Shown here piece after piece: positions 1 to 6,831 of a stretch of 19,552 nucleotides of DNA (position 1 is its first letter; the number at the start of each line of letters is the position of its first letter). The stretch comes from Alphaproteobacteria bacterium. Lineage in GTDB: Bacteria > Pseudomonadota > Alphaproteobacteria > CAAGCB01 > CAG-977. Below the pieces are notes generated by a model that was not told where the DNA came from, ran no database searches, and saw only the letters and a program-made list of their open reading frames with translations. The stretch is taken from NCBI GenBank assembly GCA_021639925.1, contig JAJXEL010000025.1:1-19552 (forward strand), written 5' to 3'. The position numbers and the translations under genes are program-made.

Positions 1-27
1 ATATTACAATGTCGGGAAAGGTAAAAG

Positions 28-747
28 ATGTCATTTGTTCTGCCTGTCGTTTTGGGGCACAGAGGCGCCAGAGCCGTTAAAACGGAAAATACAATAGAAG
101 CTTTCAGGTACGCTTGTCAATCGGGCATAAAGTGGGTGGAGCTGGACGCTATGCTGTCCGCGGACGCTGTTCCCATGGTATTTCATGACGAAACGCTGGA
201 CCGTATGGCCGGTATTGACGGCCGGCTGGACGAATTTTCCGCGGAACAGCTGCGGGCACTGACGTTAAAAACGGGGGCGAAAATTCCGACGCTGGCCGAA
301 GTGCTGGACGTTTTGAACGAATTTCAGGCCTGTGTAAATATTGAAATCAAGCCGTCGCGTCCCGAACTGGCGCGCAAAACGGCAAAGCTTGTCTGGCGGG
401 TTGTCTGCGAAAAGGGATTTGACGATCCGGACAGGCTGTTGTTTTCCAGCTTTGCCTGGGACGCGCTGGAAGAAACGCTTATTTTTGCCCCGCATATCCG
501 CCGCGGCGTTCTGGTCGAAGATATTTCCGGCGACTGGCGTCCCGCGGCAAAAAAAGTCAAAGCTTATAGCATCAATTACGACGCGGATCTGCTGACGCCT
601 GAATTGATCAAAGAAATCAAAGACGGCGGATATCATCTGGCGGTTTATACCGTCAATGACCCGGAACTGGCCGGAAAACTGCGGGCGCAGGGGGCGGAAG
701 CTTTTTTCTGCGACGATCCCGCGGCCATGATAAAAGCGCTGGCTTAA
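28..747 (+). CDS. Glycerophosphodiester phosphodiesterase (GDPD family)
   Basis: This 239-aa protein is a soluble, single-domain TIM-barrel GDPD with no signal peptide, so it probably acts in the cytoplasm. The family hydrolyses glycerophosphodiesters to sn-glycerol 3-phosphate and an alcohol. The characteristic residues are visible: HRG at 11-13, ENT at 20-22, the metal-binding pair E38 and D40, HDETLDR at 53-59, and EIK at 106-108. Length is normal for the UgpQ-like bacterial form. An SD-like GGAAAGG lies just before the ATG. Its stop overlaps the stop of the convergent gene on the minus strand by 4 nt. Only 27 bases precede it, so its operon partners cannot be seen. Family assignment is firm; the physiological substrate is not known. 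Confidence 0.92.
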   Translation: MSFVLPVVLGHRGARAVKTENTIEAFRYACQSGIKWVELDAMLSADAVPMVFHDETLDRMAGIDGRLDEFSAEQLRALTLKTGAKIPTLAEVLDVLNEFQACVNIEIKPSRPELARKTAKLVWRVVCEKGFDDPDRLLFSSFAWDALEETLIFAPHIRRGVLVEDISGDWRPAAKKVKAYSINYDADLLTPELIKEIKDGGYHLAVYTVNDPELAGKLRAQGAEAFFCDDPAAMIKALA

Positions 748-1487
748 TGCCGTTGGGCGACGACGCACTGGTACATGTCGCCGAAAAACGTTTTTTTCGC
801 CCAGATCAGTTTGTCCGTTTTGGGGGCAAAGTCTTCTATTTCATTATACCACAGACTTTCCGCGAACGGTTCGTACAAACGGTTGAACAGCTTTAAAGGA
901 TATTTCAGCGGGTGAAAGCGTTTAGGCTGCGCATAATCGACGAAAATCATTTTTCCGGTCGGCTTTAACGCGTTAAAAGCCCTTTTTAATACCGCCCTTT
1001 TACGGACGTCCGGCAGTTCGTGCAGCAGGAAATACCCGATCACGACGTCGTAACGTAAATCGTTGGGCAGCGTAAAATCGCGTTCTTTAACGGCCGCGTT
1101 TAACCACGGGGAAATACGCGGCATGACGGCTTCGGCATGGGCGGCGGAAATATCTTCGATATGATATTTGCCTTTGGAATTCATTTTTGAAGCGACGTCG
1201 CGTTCAAACGATCCCGAAGCGATCCCCAGCTGCAATACGTCGTCGCCTTCAATGATTTCGTTCGTAACAGCTCTGGTCAGCTTTCCCGTGTAAAAAAAAG
1301 TCCCCGGACCGGATATCCAGTCGTCATCAAACATTTTGGACAGCAGCGGGTGAAAGTACCGCCTGTCATAAGCCGATTTTAAATATTCGGGCACAGGGTG
1401 GTTTTCTTTGGTGTTTTCTTCCCTGACGACGGGCGGCGGTACCGGAACCGGCGATACGGGAGTTATATTTTCTTTTTCTTCGTTCAT
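744..1487 (-). CDS. rquA: RquA-like SAM-dependent enzyme (candidate rhodoquinone biosynthesis)
   Basis: A 247-aa class I SAM-binding protein. Residues 1-33 are a Pro/Glu-rich low-complexity leader. The Rossmann motif I region is at about 84-94 (VLQLGIASGSF), lacking the usual acidic-GxGxG form. The second half matches what I recall of RquA: FLLHELP at 153-159, then VDYAQP, an HPLKY motif, EPFAESLW, and a C-terminal TFFGDMYQ. RquA converts ubiquinone to rhodoquinone, the low-potential quinone used with fumarate reductase under anoxia. The gene follows the response regulator by 7 nt, with AGGCG as SD, so the two form an operon. Assignment rests on remembered motif patterns rather than an alignment; the fallback is an uncharacterised class I methyltransferase. 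The anaerobic flavour of the neighbourhood supports RquA. Confidence 0.62.
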   Translation of the reverse strand: MNEEKENITPVSPVPVPPPVVREENTKENHPVPEYLKSAYDRRYFHPLLSKMFDDDWISGPGTFFYTGKLTRAVTNEIIEGDDVLQLGIASGSFERDVASKMNSKGKYHIEDISAAHAEAVMPRISPWLNAAVKERDFTLPNDLRYDVVIGYFLLHELPDVRKRAVLKRAFNALKPTGKMIFVDYAQPKRFHPLKYPLKLFNRLYEPFAESLWYNEIEDFAPKTDKLIWAKKTFFGDMYQCVVAQRH

Positions 1488-1494
1488 GCGCGCC

Positions 1495-2121
1495 TCAGTC
1501 GATTAAGCCCAGCTTTTTGCCTGCGATGACCGCGCCCGTGCGGTTGGTGACGTCCAATGCCTTTAATATGGCCGTAACGTGCAGTTTTACCGTTCCTTCG
1601 GACAGATCCAGTTCGCGGGCGATGATTTTATTGGGTTTGCTCTGTCCCATTAAGCGCAAAACGTCCAGCTGGCGGGGGGTCAGCGGCCCTTTATGTTCGG
1701 CGGCCGTTTCCGCTTTTGCGGACAAATTCAGCAATTCGGAAGGCAGGTACAGGCCGCCCGATAAAATCAGGTGCAGAGCGCTTAAAATAATTTTGCTGGA
1801 CGATGTTTTGGGAATAAAGCCCGACGCGCCGATGTCAATCGCCTGCAATACGTTTTCGGGTTCCGTAACGGCCGACAGGATCACAATCGGCGTATTCGGA
1901 TAATGTTCCTTTAACAAACGCAGCGATTCATGCCAGTTTAACCCCGGCATGGCCAGATCCGTCAGAATTAAGTCATAAGGAACGGAACCGTCGGCTTTTT
2001 CCTGCAATTCCCGGTGATCATGGACGGTGTCAATGGCAACGTCGTCGTCCAGATCGGCCAAAACCAGGCGCAGGCCGTCTAAAAAAAGTTCATGATCGTC
2101 GGCAATCAGAATTTTCAGCAT
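1495..2121 (-). CDS. NarL/LuxR-family two-component response regulator (orphan)
   Basis: A 208-aa DNA-binding response regulator. The receiver domain (about 1-122) has the acidic pair D8/D9, the phospho-acceptor D55 in TDLAMPG, S83 at the switch position and K105. A LuxR-type helix-turn-helix spans about 147-208, starting LTPRQLDVL with SEGTVKLHV in the recognition region. A strong SD, CAGGAGA, precedes the ATG. It is the first gene of a minus-strand pair with the RquA-like gene, so it may sense conditions that call for that pathway or regulate its own operon. No histidine kinase is encoded in the window, so the cognate sensor is unknown. Family call is secure; target genes are inference. Confidence 0.93.
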   Translation of the reverse strand: MLKILIADDHELFLDGLRLVLADLDDDVAIDTVHDHRELQEKADGSVPYDLILTDLAMPGLNWHESLRLLKEHYPNTPIVILSAVTEPENVLQAIDIGASGFIPKTSSSKIILSALHLILSGGLYLPSELLNLSAKAETAAEHKGPLTPRQLDVLRLMGQSKPNKIIARELDLSEGTVKLHVTAILKALDVTNRTGAVIAGKKLGLID

Positions 2122-2184
2122 TGGAATCTCCTGTTCATTCAGGCTATAGTGTAGCGGTAAAAAAGATTTAAAAACAGGAAAAAA

Positions 2185-3435
2185 ATGCCGCAGGGAAAAG
2201 TTTTTGATCTGGGCCGTCAGGGAGACGGACTGTTAAAGCATGAAGGCCGCTCTCTTTTTATCGCCGGGACGCTGCCCGGGGAAACCGTCGAATATGAAAC
2301 CGCCGCCGATAACCGGGCGCGGCTGGTAAACGTGTTGAATCAAAGTCCGGACAGAGCGCTGCCGGTCTGCCCGTTTTTCGGGGATTGCGGCGGCTGCGGC
2401 CTGCAGCATTTAAAACCGGAAGCTTACCGCCGTTTTAAGCTGCGTTATTTAAAGGAACTGTTTCCGGAAAACTGGGATTTGCCGGTTTTTGACGCCCCCG
2501 TTTTTGTGGATTTTGAAAGCCGCCGCCGCGCGACGTTCGCCGTTTTATGGAACGGCCCGGCGCGCCGTTTCGGTTTTAACGCAAAACAAAGCGGCAGAAT
2601 TGTCGAAGTTGATACCTGCGCGGTTTTAATTCCCGGATTAAAAAAGCTGGTCGCGCCTTTAAGAAAATATCTTTGCGCCCGGGAACGCTTTTTCCCGAAA
2701 AAACACGGAACCGGCGACGTCTGTGTTCAAATGACGGATACGGGGGCGGACATTTTAATCACGCTGCCGTTCGCGCCGGATTTTGACTGGCGGCAGAGCG
2801 CGGCGGATTTCGCGCGGGAAAACGCGGTCGCGCGGATATCGTGGCGCGTCGGCGAACGGGGCGAACCGGAACCTTTGGCCGTTTTGCATACGCCGGAAAT
2901 AAAGCTGGGGGATTTTGTCTTAAGGCCGCCGCCCGGCGTTTTCATGCAGCCCGGCATAGAAGGGCAGAACGCTTTGACCGCCGCCGTTGTTGAATACGCC
3001 GGCAAATCGAAACGGATTTACGATCTGTTTTGCGGCGCCGGAACGTTTACTTTGCCGCTTTTGCAAAAGAAAAGAACAATCAAAGCGGCCGATAATGCGC
3101 CGCAGGCTTTGGCGGCTTTGCGCGCCGCTTGCGCCGGACGGGTGGAAACGCTGGAACGCGATTTGTTTAAAACGCCGCTTTATCCCGACGAACTGGACGG
3201 GTTTGACACGGTTGTCTTTGATCCCCCGCGCGCCGGCGCCAAAGCCCAGTGCGAACAAATCGCCGCGTCGGACGTTTCGCGCGTCATTGCCGTTTCGTGC
3301 AATCCCGTCAGCTTTGTACGCGACGCGGAAATTCTGATGAATGCCGGATATAAACTGACGCGCCTGCGCCCTGTTGACCAGTTTGTTTTTACGCCGCATC
3401 TGGAATTGGCGGCCTTGTTTGAAAAAAGAGGATAA
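2185..3435 (+). CDS. TrmA/RlmD-family RNA (uracil-5-)-methyltransferase
   Basis: A 416-aa class I SAM-dependent RNA m5U methyltransferase. An N-terminal TRAM-like segment (about 1-55) is followed by an iron-sulfur cysteine cluster, C62, C68 and C71 in CPFFGDCGGC, with a fourth ligand probably the Cys in VDTCAVL near 144. The catalytic domain has the SAM loop IYDLFCGAGTFTLPLL, then VFDPPRAG, the catalytic-Cys motif VSCNP and the terminal HLELAALF with the general-base Glu. These place it with RlmC/RlmD/TrmA; which 23S rRNA or tRNA uridine is modified cannot be told from sequence. SD AGGA lies just before the ATG. Divergent from the response regulator (63-nt gap), it is followed after 5 nt by the lipoprotein gene. 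Confidence 0.9.
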   Translation: MPQGKVFDLGRQGDGLLKHEGRSLFIAGTLPGETVEYETAADNRARLVNVLNQSPDRALPVCPFFGDCGGCGLQHLKPEAYRRFKLRYLKELFPENWDLPVFDAPVFVDFESRRRATFAVLWNGPARRFGFNAKQSGRIVEVDTCAVLIPGLKKLVAPLRKYLCARERFFPKKHGTGDVCVQMTDTGADILITLPFAPDFDWRQSAADFARENAVARISWRVGERGEPEPLAVLHTPEIKLGDFVLRPPPGVFMQPGIEGQNALTAAVVEYAGKSKRIYDLFCGAGTFTLPLLQKKRTIKAADNAPQALAALRAACAGRVETLERDLFKTPLYPDELDGFDTVVFDPPRAGAKAQCEQIAASDVSRVIAVSCNPVSFVRDAEILMNAGYKLTRLRPVDQFVFTPHLELAALFEKRG

Positions 3436-3440
3436 TTTTT

Positions 3441-4013
3441 ATGAAAAAACTTTGCTTTATTTTGTGTTTTTTGCCGCTGGCCGCAGGGTGCGCCAACAAA
3501 CCCTGCAAAAATCCGTACACGGACGAAAAAACGGTTTACAGAATCGAAGCGGTCAATGTGGAGTTTTCTTCAGCCTGCGATATCGGGGATTACGATTCCG
3601 CAGATGAAATAAAACGGCAGTTTAACGAAAATATCAGGCAGGCATTTTGCGCGTCTTTGCCCTGCGCCGGCGATGCCGGGGCTGATCAGGTCGGGGTGAC
3701 GTTTAATGTGCTCTACCGCCGCGTTTTGATGGGCGAAGCGTTCGGCTGTTCGTCCGAAGCTTACGGCAACGGATTTTTTAAATACGGCGTTAAAGCGGTC
3801 AAAAAAGTCAAAAACGAAAACGGCGGCAAAGAACAGGTTACCGTCGCGGCTTTGGCGTCCGACAAGGAAAACTTTATCAGCAAAGGGCTGGTCGGCAATT
3901 TTATGACGATTTTTCAACAATGGTCGTTTTCCGCCGGCAAAGAAGAAGAACGCCGGGAAATAAAATCCATTTCCGACGTATTGGTCAAAAAAACGGTTGA
4001 AAAGCTGCGTTAA
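3441..4013 (+). CDS. Putative lipoprotein of unknown function
   Basis: A 190-aa protein with a clear lipoprotein signal: two lysines, a hydrophobic core and the lipobox LAAGC with the acylated Cys at 17. It is therefore probably anchored in the inner or outer membrane and faces the periplasm. The mature part is rich in cysteines near its start (C17, C22 and further ones around 46-75) and Lys/Glu-rich later, with no family I recognise. It starts 5 nt after the RNA methyltransferase with SD AGAGGAT, so it is probably co-transcribed with it. Its stop overlaps the stop of the convergent rex gene by 4 nt. Confidence 0.8.
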   Translation: MKKLCFILCFLPLAAGCANKPCKNPYTDEKTVYRIEAVNVEFSSACDIGDYDSADEIKRQFNENIRQAFCASLPCAGDAGADQVGVTFNVLYRRVLMGEAFGCSSEAYGNGFFKYGVKAVKKVKNENGGKEQVTVAALASDKENFISKGLVGNFMTIFQQWSFSAGKEEERREIKSISDVLVKKTVEKLR

Positions 4014-4642
4014 TCGTCTTCTTTTTGGAAATTTTGGCAGGCAAACTGCAAAAAACTGGCGATCAGGTTTTCGTTCCAAACTTTCACGTCGGCCGGGACT
4101 TTTAAAACGGCGGGCGTGAAATTCCAGATATATTTGATGTTTGAATCGATCAGAAAATCGGCCGTTTTCTGCGCGCAGGAACGCGGCACGGTCAAAATGG
4201 CGATTTCTATGCCCAGCCGCTGCATCAGGTTGGGCAGGCGGGAAACATGAAAAATCTGTTTATTGTTGACGGTCATGTCCACTTTTTGCGGATCATTGTC
4301 GAACAGCGCCAGAATATTTAATCCGTAATCGTTAAAGGCGCTGTATTTGGCCAAAGCCAGTCCCAGATGTCCCGCGCCGACAATAACGGCGTCCTTTGAC
4401 ATTTTAAATCCCAGCGTGTCTTCGATCGAATCCTTTAATTCGGAAACGCTGTACCCCACGCGGCACCGGCCGGCGTTGTTTAACAGCTTGAAATCCTTGC
4501 GCACCTGGGAATCGTCAATGTTCAGCCGCGCGGCAATCTGCGGGCTGGAAATCGTTTCAATGCCGTTTTCGATATATTCCGTTAAAATGCTGTGGTACAA
4601 CGTTAACCGGCCGAGAACTTTTTCGGGGATTTCTGTTTTCAT
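4010..4642 (-). CDS. rex: Redox-sensing transcriptional repressor Rex
   Basis: A 210-aa Rex protein. The N-terminal winged helix (about 1-80) carries DDSQVRKDFKLL, the family's DNA-recognition signature, followed by GRCRVGYSVSEL. The NAD(H)-binding Rossmann domain begins VIVGAGHLGLALAKY, with an acidic FDNDPQKV strand end that typically contacts the cofactor ribose. A C-terminal helix (LIASFLQFACQNF) is the usual domain-swapping segment. Rex binds DNA when NADH/NAD+ is low and lets go when NADH rises, de-repressing fermentative and hydrogenase genes. It is divergent from the hydrogenase operon across 221 bp, which strongly suggests that it controls that operon. SD AGGAACGG precedes the ATG. 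Rex is best known from Gram-positive anaerobes, so its presence in an apparent alphaproteobacterium is notable. Confidence 0.95.
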   Translation of the reverse strand: MKTEIPEKVLGRLTLYHSILTEYIENGIETISSPQIAARLNIDDSQVRKDFKLLNNAGRCRVGYSVSELKDSIEDTLGFKMSKDAVIVGAGHLGLALAKYSAFNDYGLNILALFDNDPQKVDMTVNNKQIFHVSRLPNLMQRLGIEIAILTVPRSCAQKTADFLIDSNIKYIWNFTPAVLKVPADVKVWNENLIASFLQFACQNFQKEDD

Positions 4643-4670
4643 ATCCGTTCCTAAAGTTTAAACACCCTTT

Positions 4671-4719
4671 AAAATCAACAGTCTAGGCTGAAAAAATAAA
4701 AAAATCCAGTCCGGATTTT
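4671..4719 (-). promoter_or_regulatory. Candidate rex promoter with overlapping inverted repeat
   Basis: On the minus strand, TGGATT (4703-4708) and TAGACT (4680-4685), 17 nt apart, could be a weak sigma70-type promoter for rex. A perfect inverted repeat, AAAATCC-N5-GGATTTT (4701-4719), overlaps the -35 element. An operator there would permit autoregulation. A run TTTTTTTATTTTTT follows the repeat in the rex direction, so a weak attenuator hairpin is another reading. Hexamer matches are poor and no experiment is implied. Confidence 0.28.
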
Positions 4720-4790
4720 ATGAATTTGAGATTTTTTTCACTATTTGTTTGCCCGATTTATTGCCGTGATATTAAAAATAATTTCTATGT

Positions 4791-4822
4791 TTGTTGATTT
4801 TTTATCTGCATTAGGCTAGATT
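4791..4822 (+). promoter_or_regulatory. Candidate hydrogenase-operon promoter with degenerate Rex operator
   Basis: TTGATT (4794-4799) and TAGATT (4817-4822) are 17 nt apart and could be the -35 and -10 of the operon, giving an mRNA leader of about 35 nt. The 18-mer TTGTTGATTTTTTATCTG (4791-4808) overlaps the -35. It matches 10 of 14 fixed positions of the clostridial Rex consensus TTGTTAA-N4-TTAACAA (6/7 in the left half, 4/7 in the right). Binding of Rex here would block RNA polymerase. The poor right half and AT-rich context make chance matches possible. Confidence 0.35.
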
Positions 4823-4863
4823 TTGCGGGAATAAAATCACTATATTCTAAAGGTGAGGAAAAA

Positions 4864-5118
4864 ATGCCGGAAAACGGAAAAATAACGATTACCGTGTGCA
4901 TGGGCAGTTCGTGTTTTGCCCGCGGAAATGCGGAAAATCTGTCCTTTATCGAAAATTTTGTTAAAGAAAAAGGATTAGATGCTAAAATTGATCTGTGCGG
5001 ATCGCGCTGTGAAAACAAATGCGCGACGGGGCCGCACGTAAAAATCAACGGCACGATGTATTCCGGCGTTACTCCCGAAATGCTCAGGGCCGTTTTAAAT
5101 AAACTTTCGGAGGAATAG
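4864..5118 (+). CDS. Thioredoxin-fold [2Fe-2S] ferredoxin (NuoE C-terminal-like)
   Basis: An 84-aa small electron carrier of the thioredoxin-like [2Fe-2S] ferredoxin family, related to the C-terminal domain of NuoE and hydrogenase subunits. Likely cluster ligands are C12 and C17 (CMGSSC) with C49 and C53 (CENKCATGP). C45 is an extra cysteine not matched in the second ferredoxin of this operon. An SD, GGTGAGG, lies before the ATG. It is the first gene of the hydrogenase operon, 3 nt ahead of hydS, so it probably exchanges electrons with HydS or links it to another redox pool. The exact partner is inference. Confidence 0.88.
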   Translation: MPENGKITITVCMGSSCFARGNAENLSFIENFVKEKGLDAKIDLCGSRCENKCATGPHVKINGTMYSGVTPEMLRAVLNKLSEE

Positions 5119-5121
5119 CCC

Positions 5122-6831
5122 ATGGACAGCTCCAGCCCGGTTTATACGTTGGAAAACGAATGTCACGACTGCTATAAATGCGTCCGTCAGTGCAGCGTAA
5201 AGGCGATCCGCGTCAAAAACGGGCATGCTTCCGTTATTCCGAACAAATGCATTGCCTGCGGGCATTGCGTCGAAATTTGTCCGTCGCGGGCAAAACGCGT
5301 GCGCGACGACGTTAACCGGGCGCGCGCTTTGCTGGCGTCGGGCAGGGACGTCTATGTTTCTTTGGCGCCCAGCTGGGCGGGGCTGCTGGACTGCACGAAA
5401 CAGGAAATCATTTCGGCTTTGAAACGGCTGGGCTTTAAAGGCGTGTCCGAAACGGCTCTGGGCGCGCAGGAAGTTTCAATCGAAACGACGAAAATTATTT
5501 CTCGGTCGGATCAAAAACTGTTTATTTCAACCGCGTGCCCGGCAATCGTCGATTATATCCGTTATTATTTGCCGGAATATACGCCGTATTTAACGCCCGT
5601 CGCTTCGCCGGCCTTAACGCATGCGAAGCTTTTAAGAAAGCATTTCGGCGAAGATATCGGCGTTGTTTTTATCGGCCCCTGCATCGCCAAGAAAAACGAA
5701 GCGGACCGCCACCCCGATCTGATAAATGTTTCTTTGACGTTTAAGGAACTGGCCGCGTGGCTGGATGAAGCCCGCGTCGTTTTGAAATCTCCCGCCGAAG
5801 AAGGGGAGGCTTTCGTTCCCCGCGAAGCCGACGAAGGGGCGTTGTACCCGATCGAAGGCGGCATGAACAAAACGATAGAAATCTGCGGAGCGCCTGCGGA
5901 CGTGCAGCTGATTAACATCAGTCCGGTGCAGCGGTTTAAGACGTCGCTGAAAAATTTAAATCCCGATTCGCTGAACAGGAAAGTGTTTATCGAAGCCCTG
6001 GCCTGCGAAGGCGGCTGTACGGCGGGGCCGGGCGGCAACACGTCCAAAGCGGGACTGGAAGTCGTTTCCGATATTTTAAATTATTCCCATTTGCGCGATC
6101 ATGTTCCGGAATACCCCGAAGTCGTTGTCAGTGAAAATTTTGAACCGGCGCCGATTGAAAAACCGAAATACCCGATTTCTTCAATTGCCGAAGCGCTGGC
6201 TTTGATCGGCAAATATTCTCAGGAAGACGAACTGAACTGCGGCGGGTGCGGGTACAATACCTGCCACGGTTTGGCCAAAGCTTTGCTGGCCGGCGAAGCC
6301 GAACCGTCAATGTGCCAGGCTTACATGCGCAAACTGGCCGCCAGAAAAGCCAGCGCTATGCTGCGCTGTATGCCTTCCGCCGTTGTGATCGTCGATGCGG
6401 ATTTAAACATTGTCGAAACGAACGAAGCTTTTGTAAAAATGTTTGCGCCCGAACTGATGGATCTGTTCAAACTGGGAACGGACGGCATTGCCGGCGCGCA
6501 GCTGGAAAAAATCCTGCCGTGTACGGGATTGTTTAAAAATACGCTGAAAACGGGGCTGGAAACACACAAAGAACATTATCCGATCGGGGAAAAGCTGTAT
6601 GATATTTCTTTGTTCGAAATCGACGCGGGAAAACTGGTCGGCGCGATTATCACGGACGTGACGAAAACGCAGCTCAGGCGCGAACAGATCGCCAAAAAAG
6701 CGCAGGAAGTCATCGAAAAAAATATCGCTACCGTGCAAAATATCGCCTGCCTGCTGGGCGAACACATGGTGGACACCGAACTGTTGTTAAGCCAGATTGC
6801 CGACGGCTATAAACAGGAGGACGACGAATGA
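5122..6831 (+). CDS. hydS: Putative sensory [FeFe] hydrogenase with PAS domain (group C, HydS type)
   Basis: A 569-aa multidomain protein. Residues 14-24 and 43-53 carry two CxxCxxCxxxC [4Fe-4S] motifs. The H-cluster domain follows, with L1 STACPAI (ligand C139), L2 IGPCIAKKNE (C187) and L3 ACEGGC (C295, C299), so all four cluster-binding cysteines are present. A further iron-sulfur motif, CGGCGYNTC with a distal Cys (C373, C376, C381, C398), precedes a PAS domain (about 413-515) and a helical tail. The proton-relay cysteine that precedes the L1 ligand in catalytic enzymes is A138, and the L2 Met is G185; both changes are known in Thermotoga HydS. The family is thought to sense H2 or redox state rather than turn over rapidly. 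Its last codons overlap the start of the phosphatase gene by 4 nt. HydEFG maturases are not present here. Confidence 0.92.
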   Translation: MDSSSPVYTLENECHDCYKCVRQCSVKAIRVKNGHASVIPNKCIACGHCVEICPSRAKRVRDDVNRARALLASGRDVYVSLAPSWAGLLDCTKQEIISALKRLGFKGVSETALGAQEVSIETTKIISRSDQKLFISTACPAIVDYIRYYLPEYTPYLTPVASPALTHAKLLRKHFGEDIGVVFIGPCIAKKNEADRHPDLINVSLTFKELAAWLDEARVVLKSPAEEGEAFVPREADEGALYPIEGGMNKTIEICGAPADVQLINISPVQRFKTSLKNLNPDSLNRKVFIEALACEGGCTAGPGGNTSKAGLEVVSDILNYSHLRDHVPEYPEVVVSENFEPAPIEKPKYPISSIAEALALIGKYSQEDELNCGGCGYNTCHGLAKALLAGEAEPSMCQAYMRKLAARKASAMLRCMPSAVVIVDADLNIVETNEAFVKMFAPELMDLFKLGTDGIAGAQLEKILPCTGLFKNTLKTGLETHKEHYPIGEKLYDISLFEIDAGKLVGAIITDVTKTQLRREQIAKKAQEVIEKNIATVQNIACLLGEHMVDTELLLSQIADGYKQEDDE

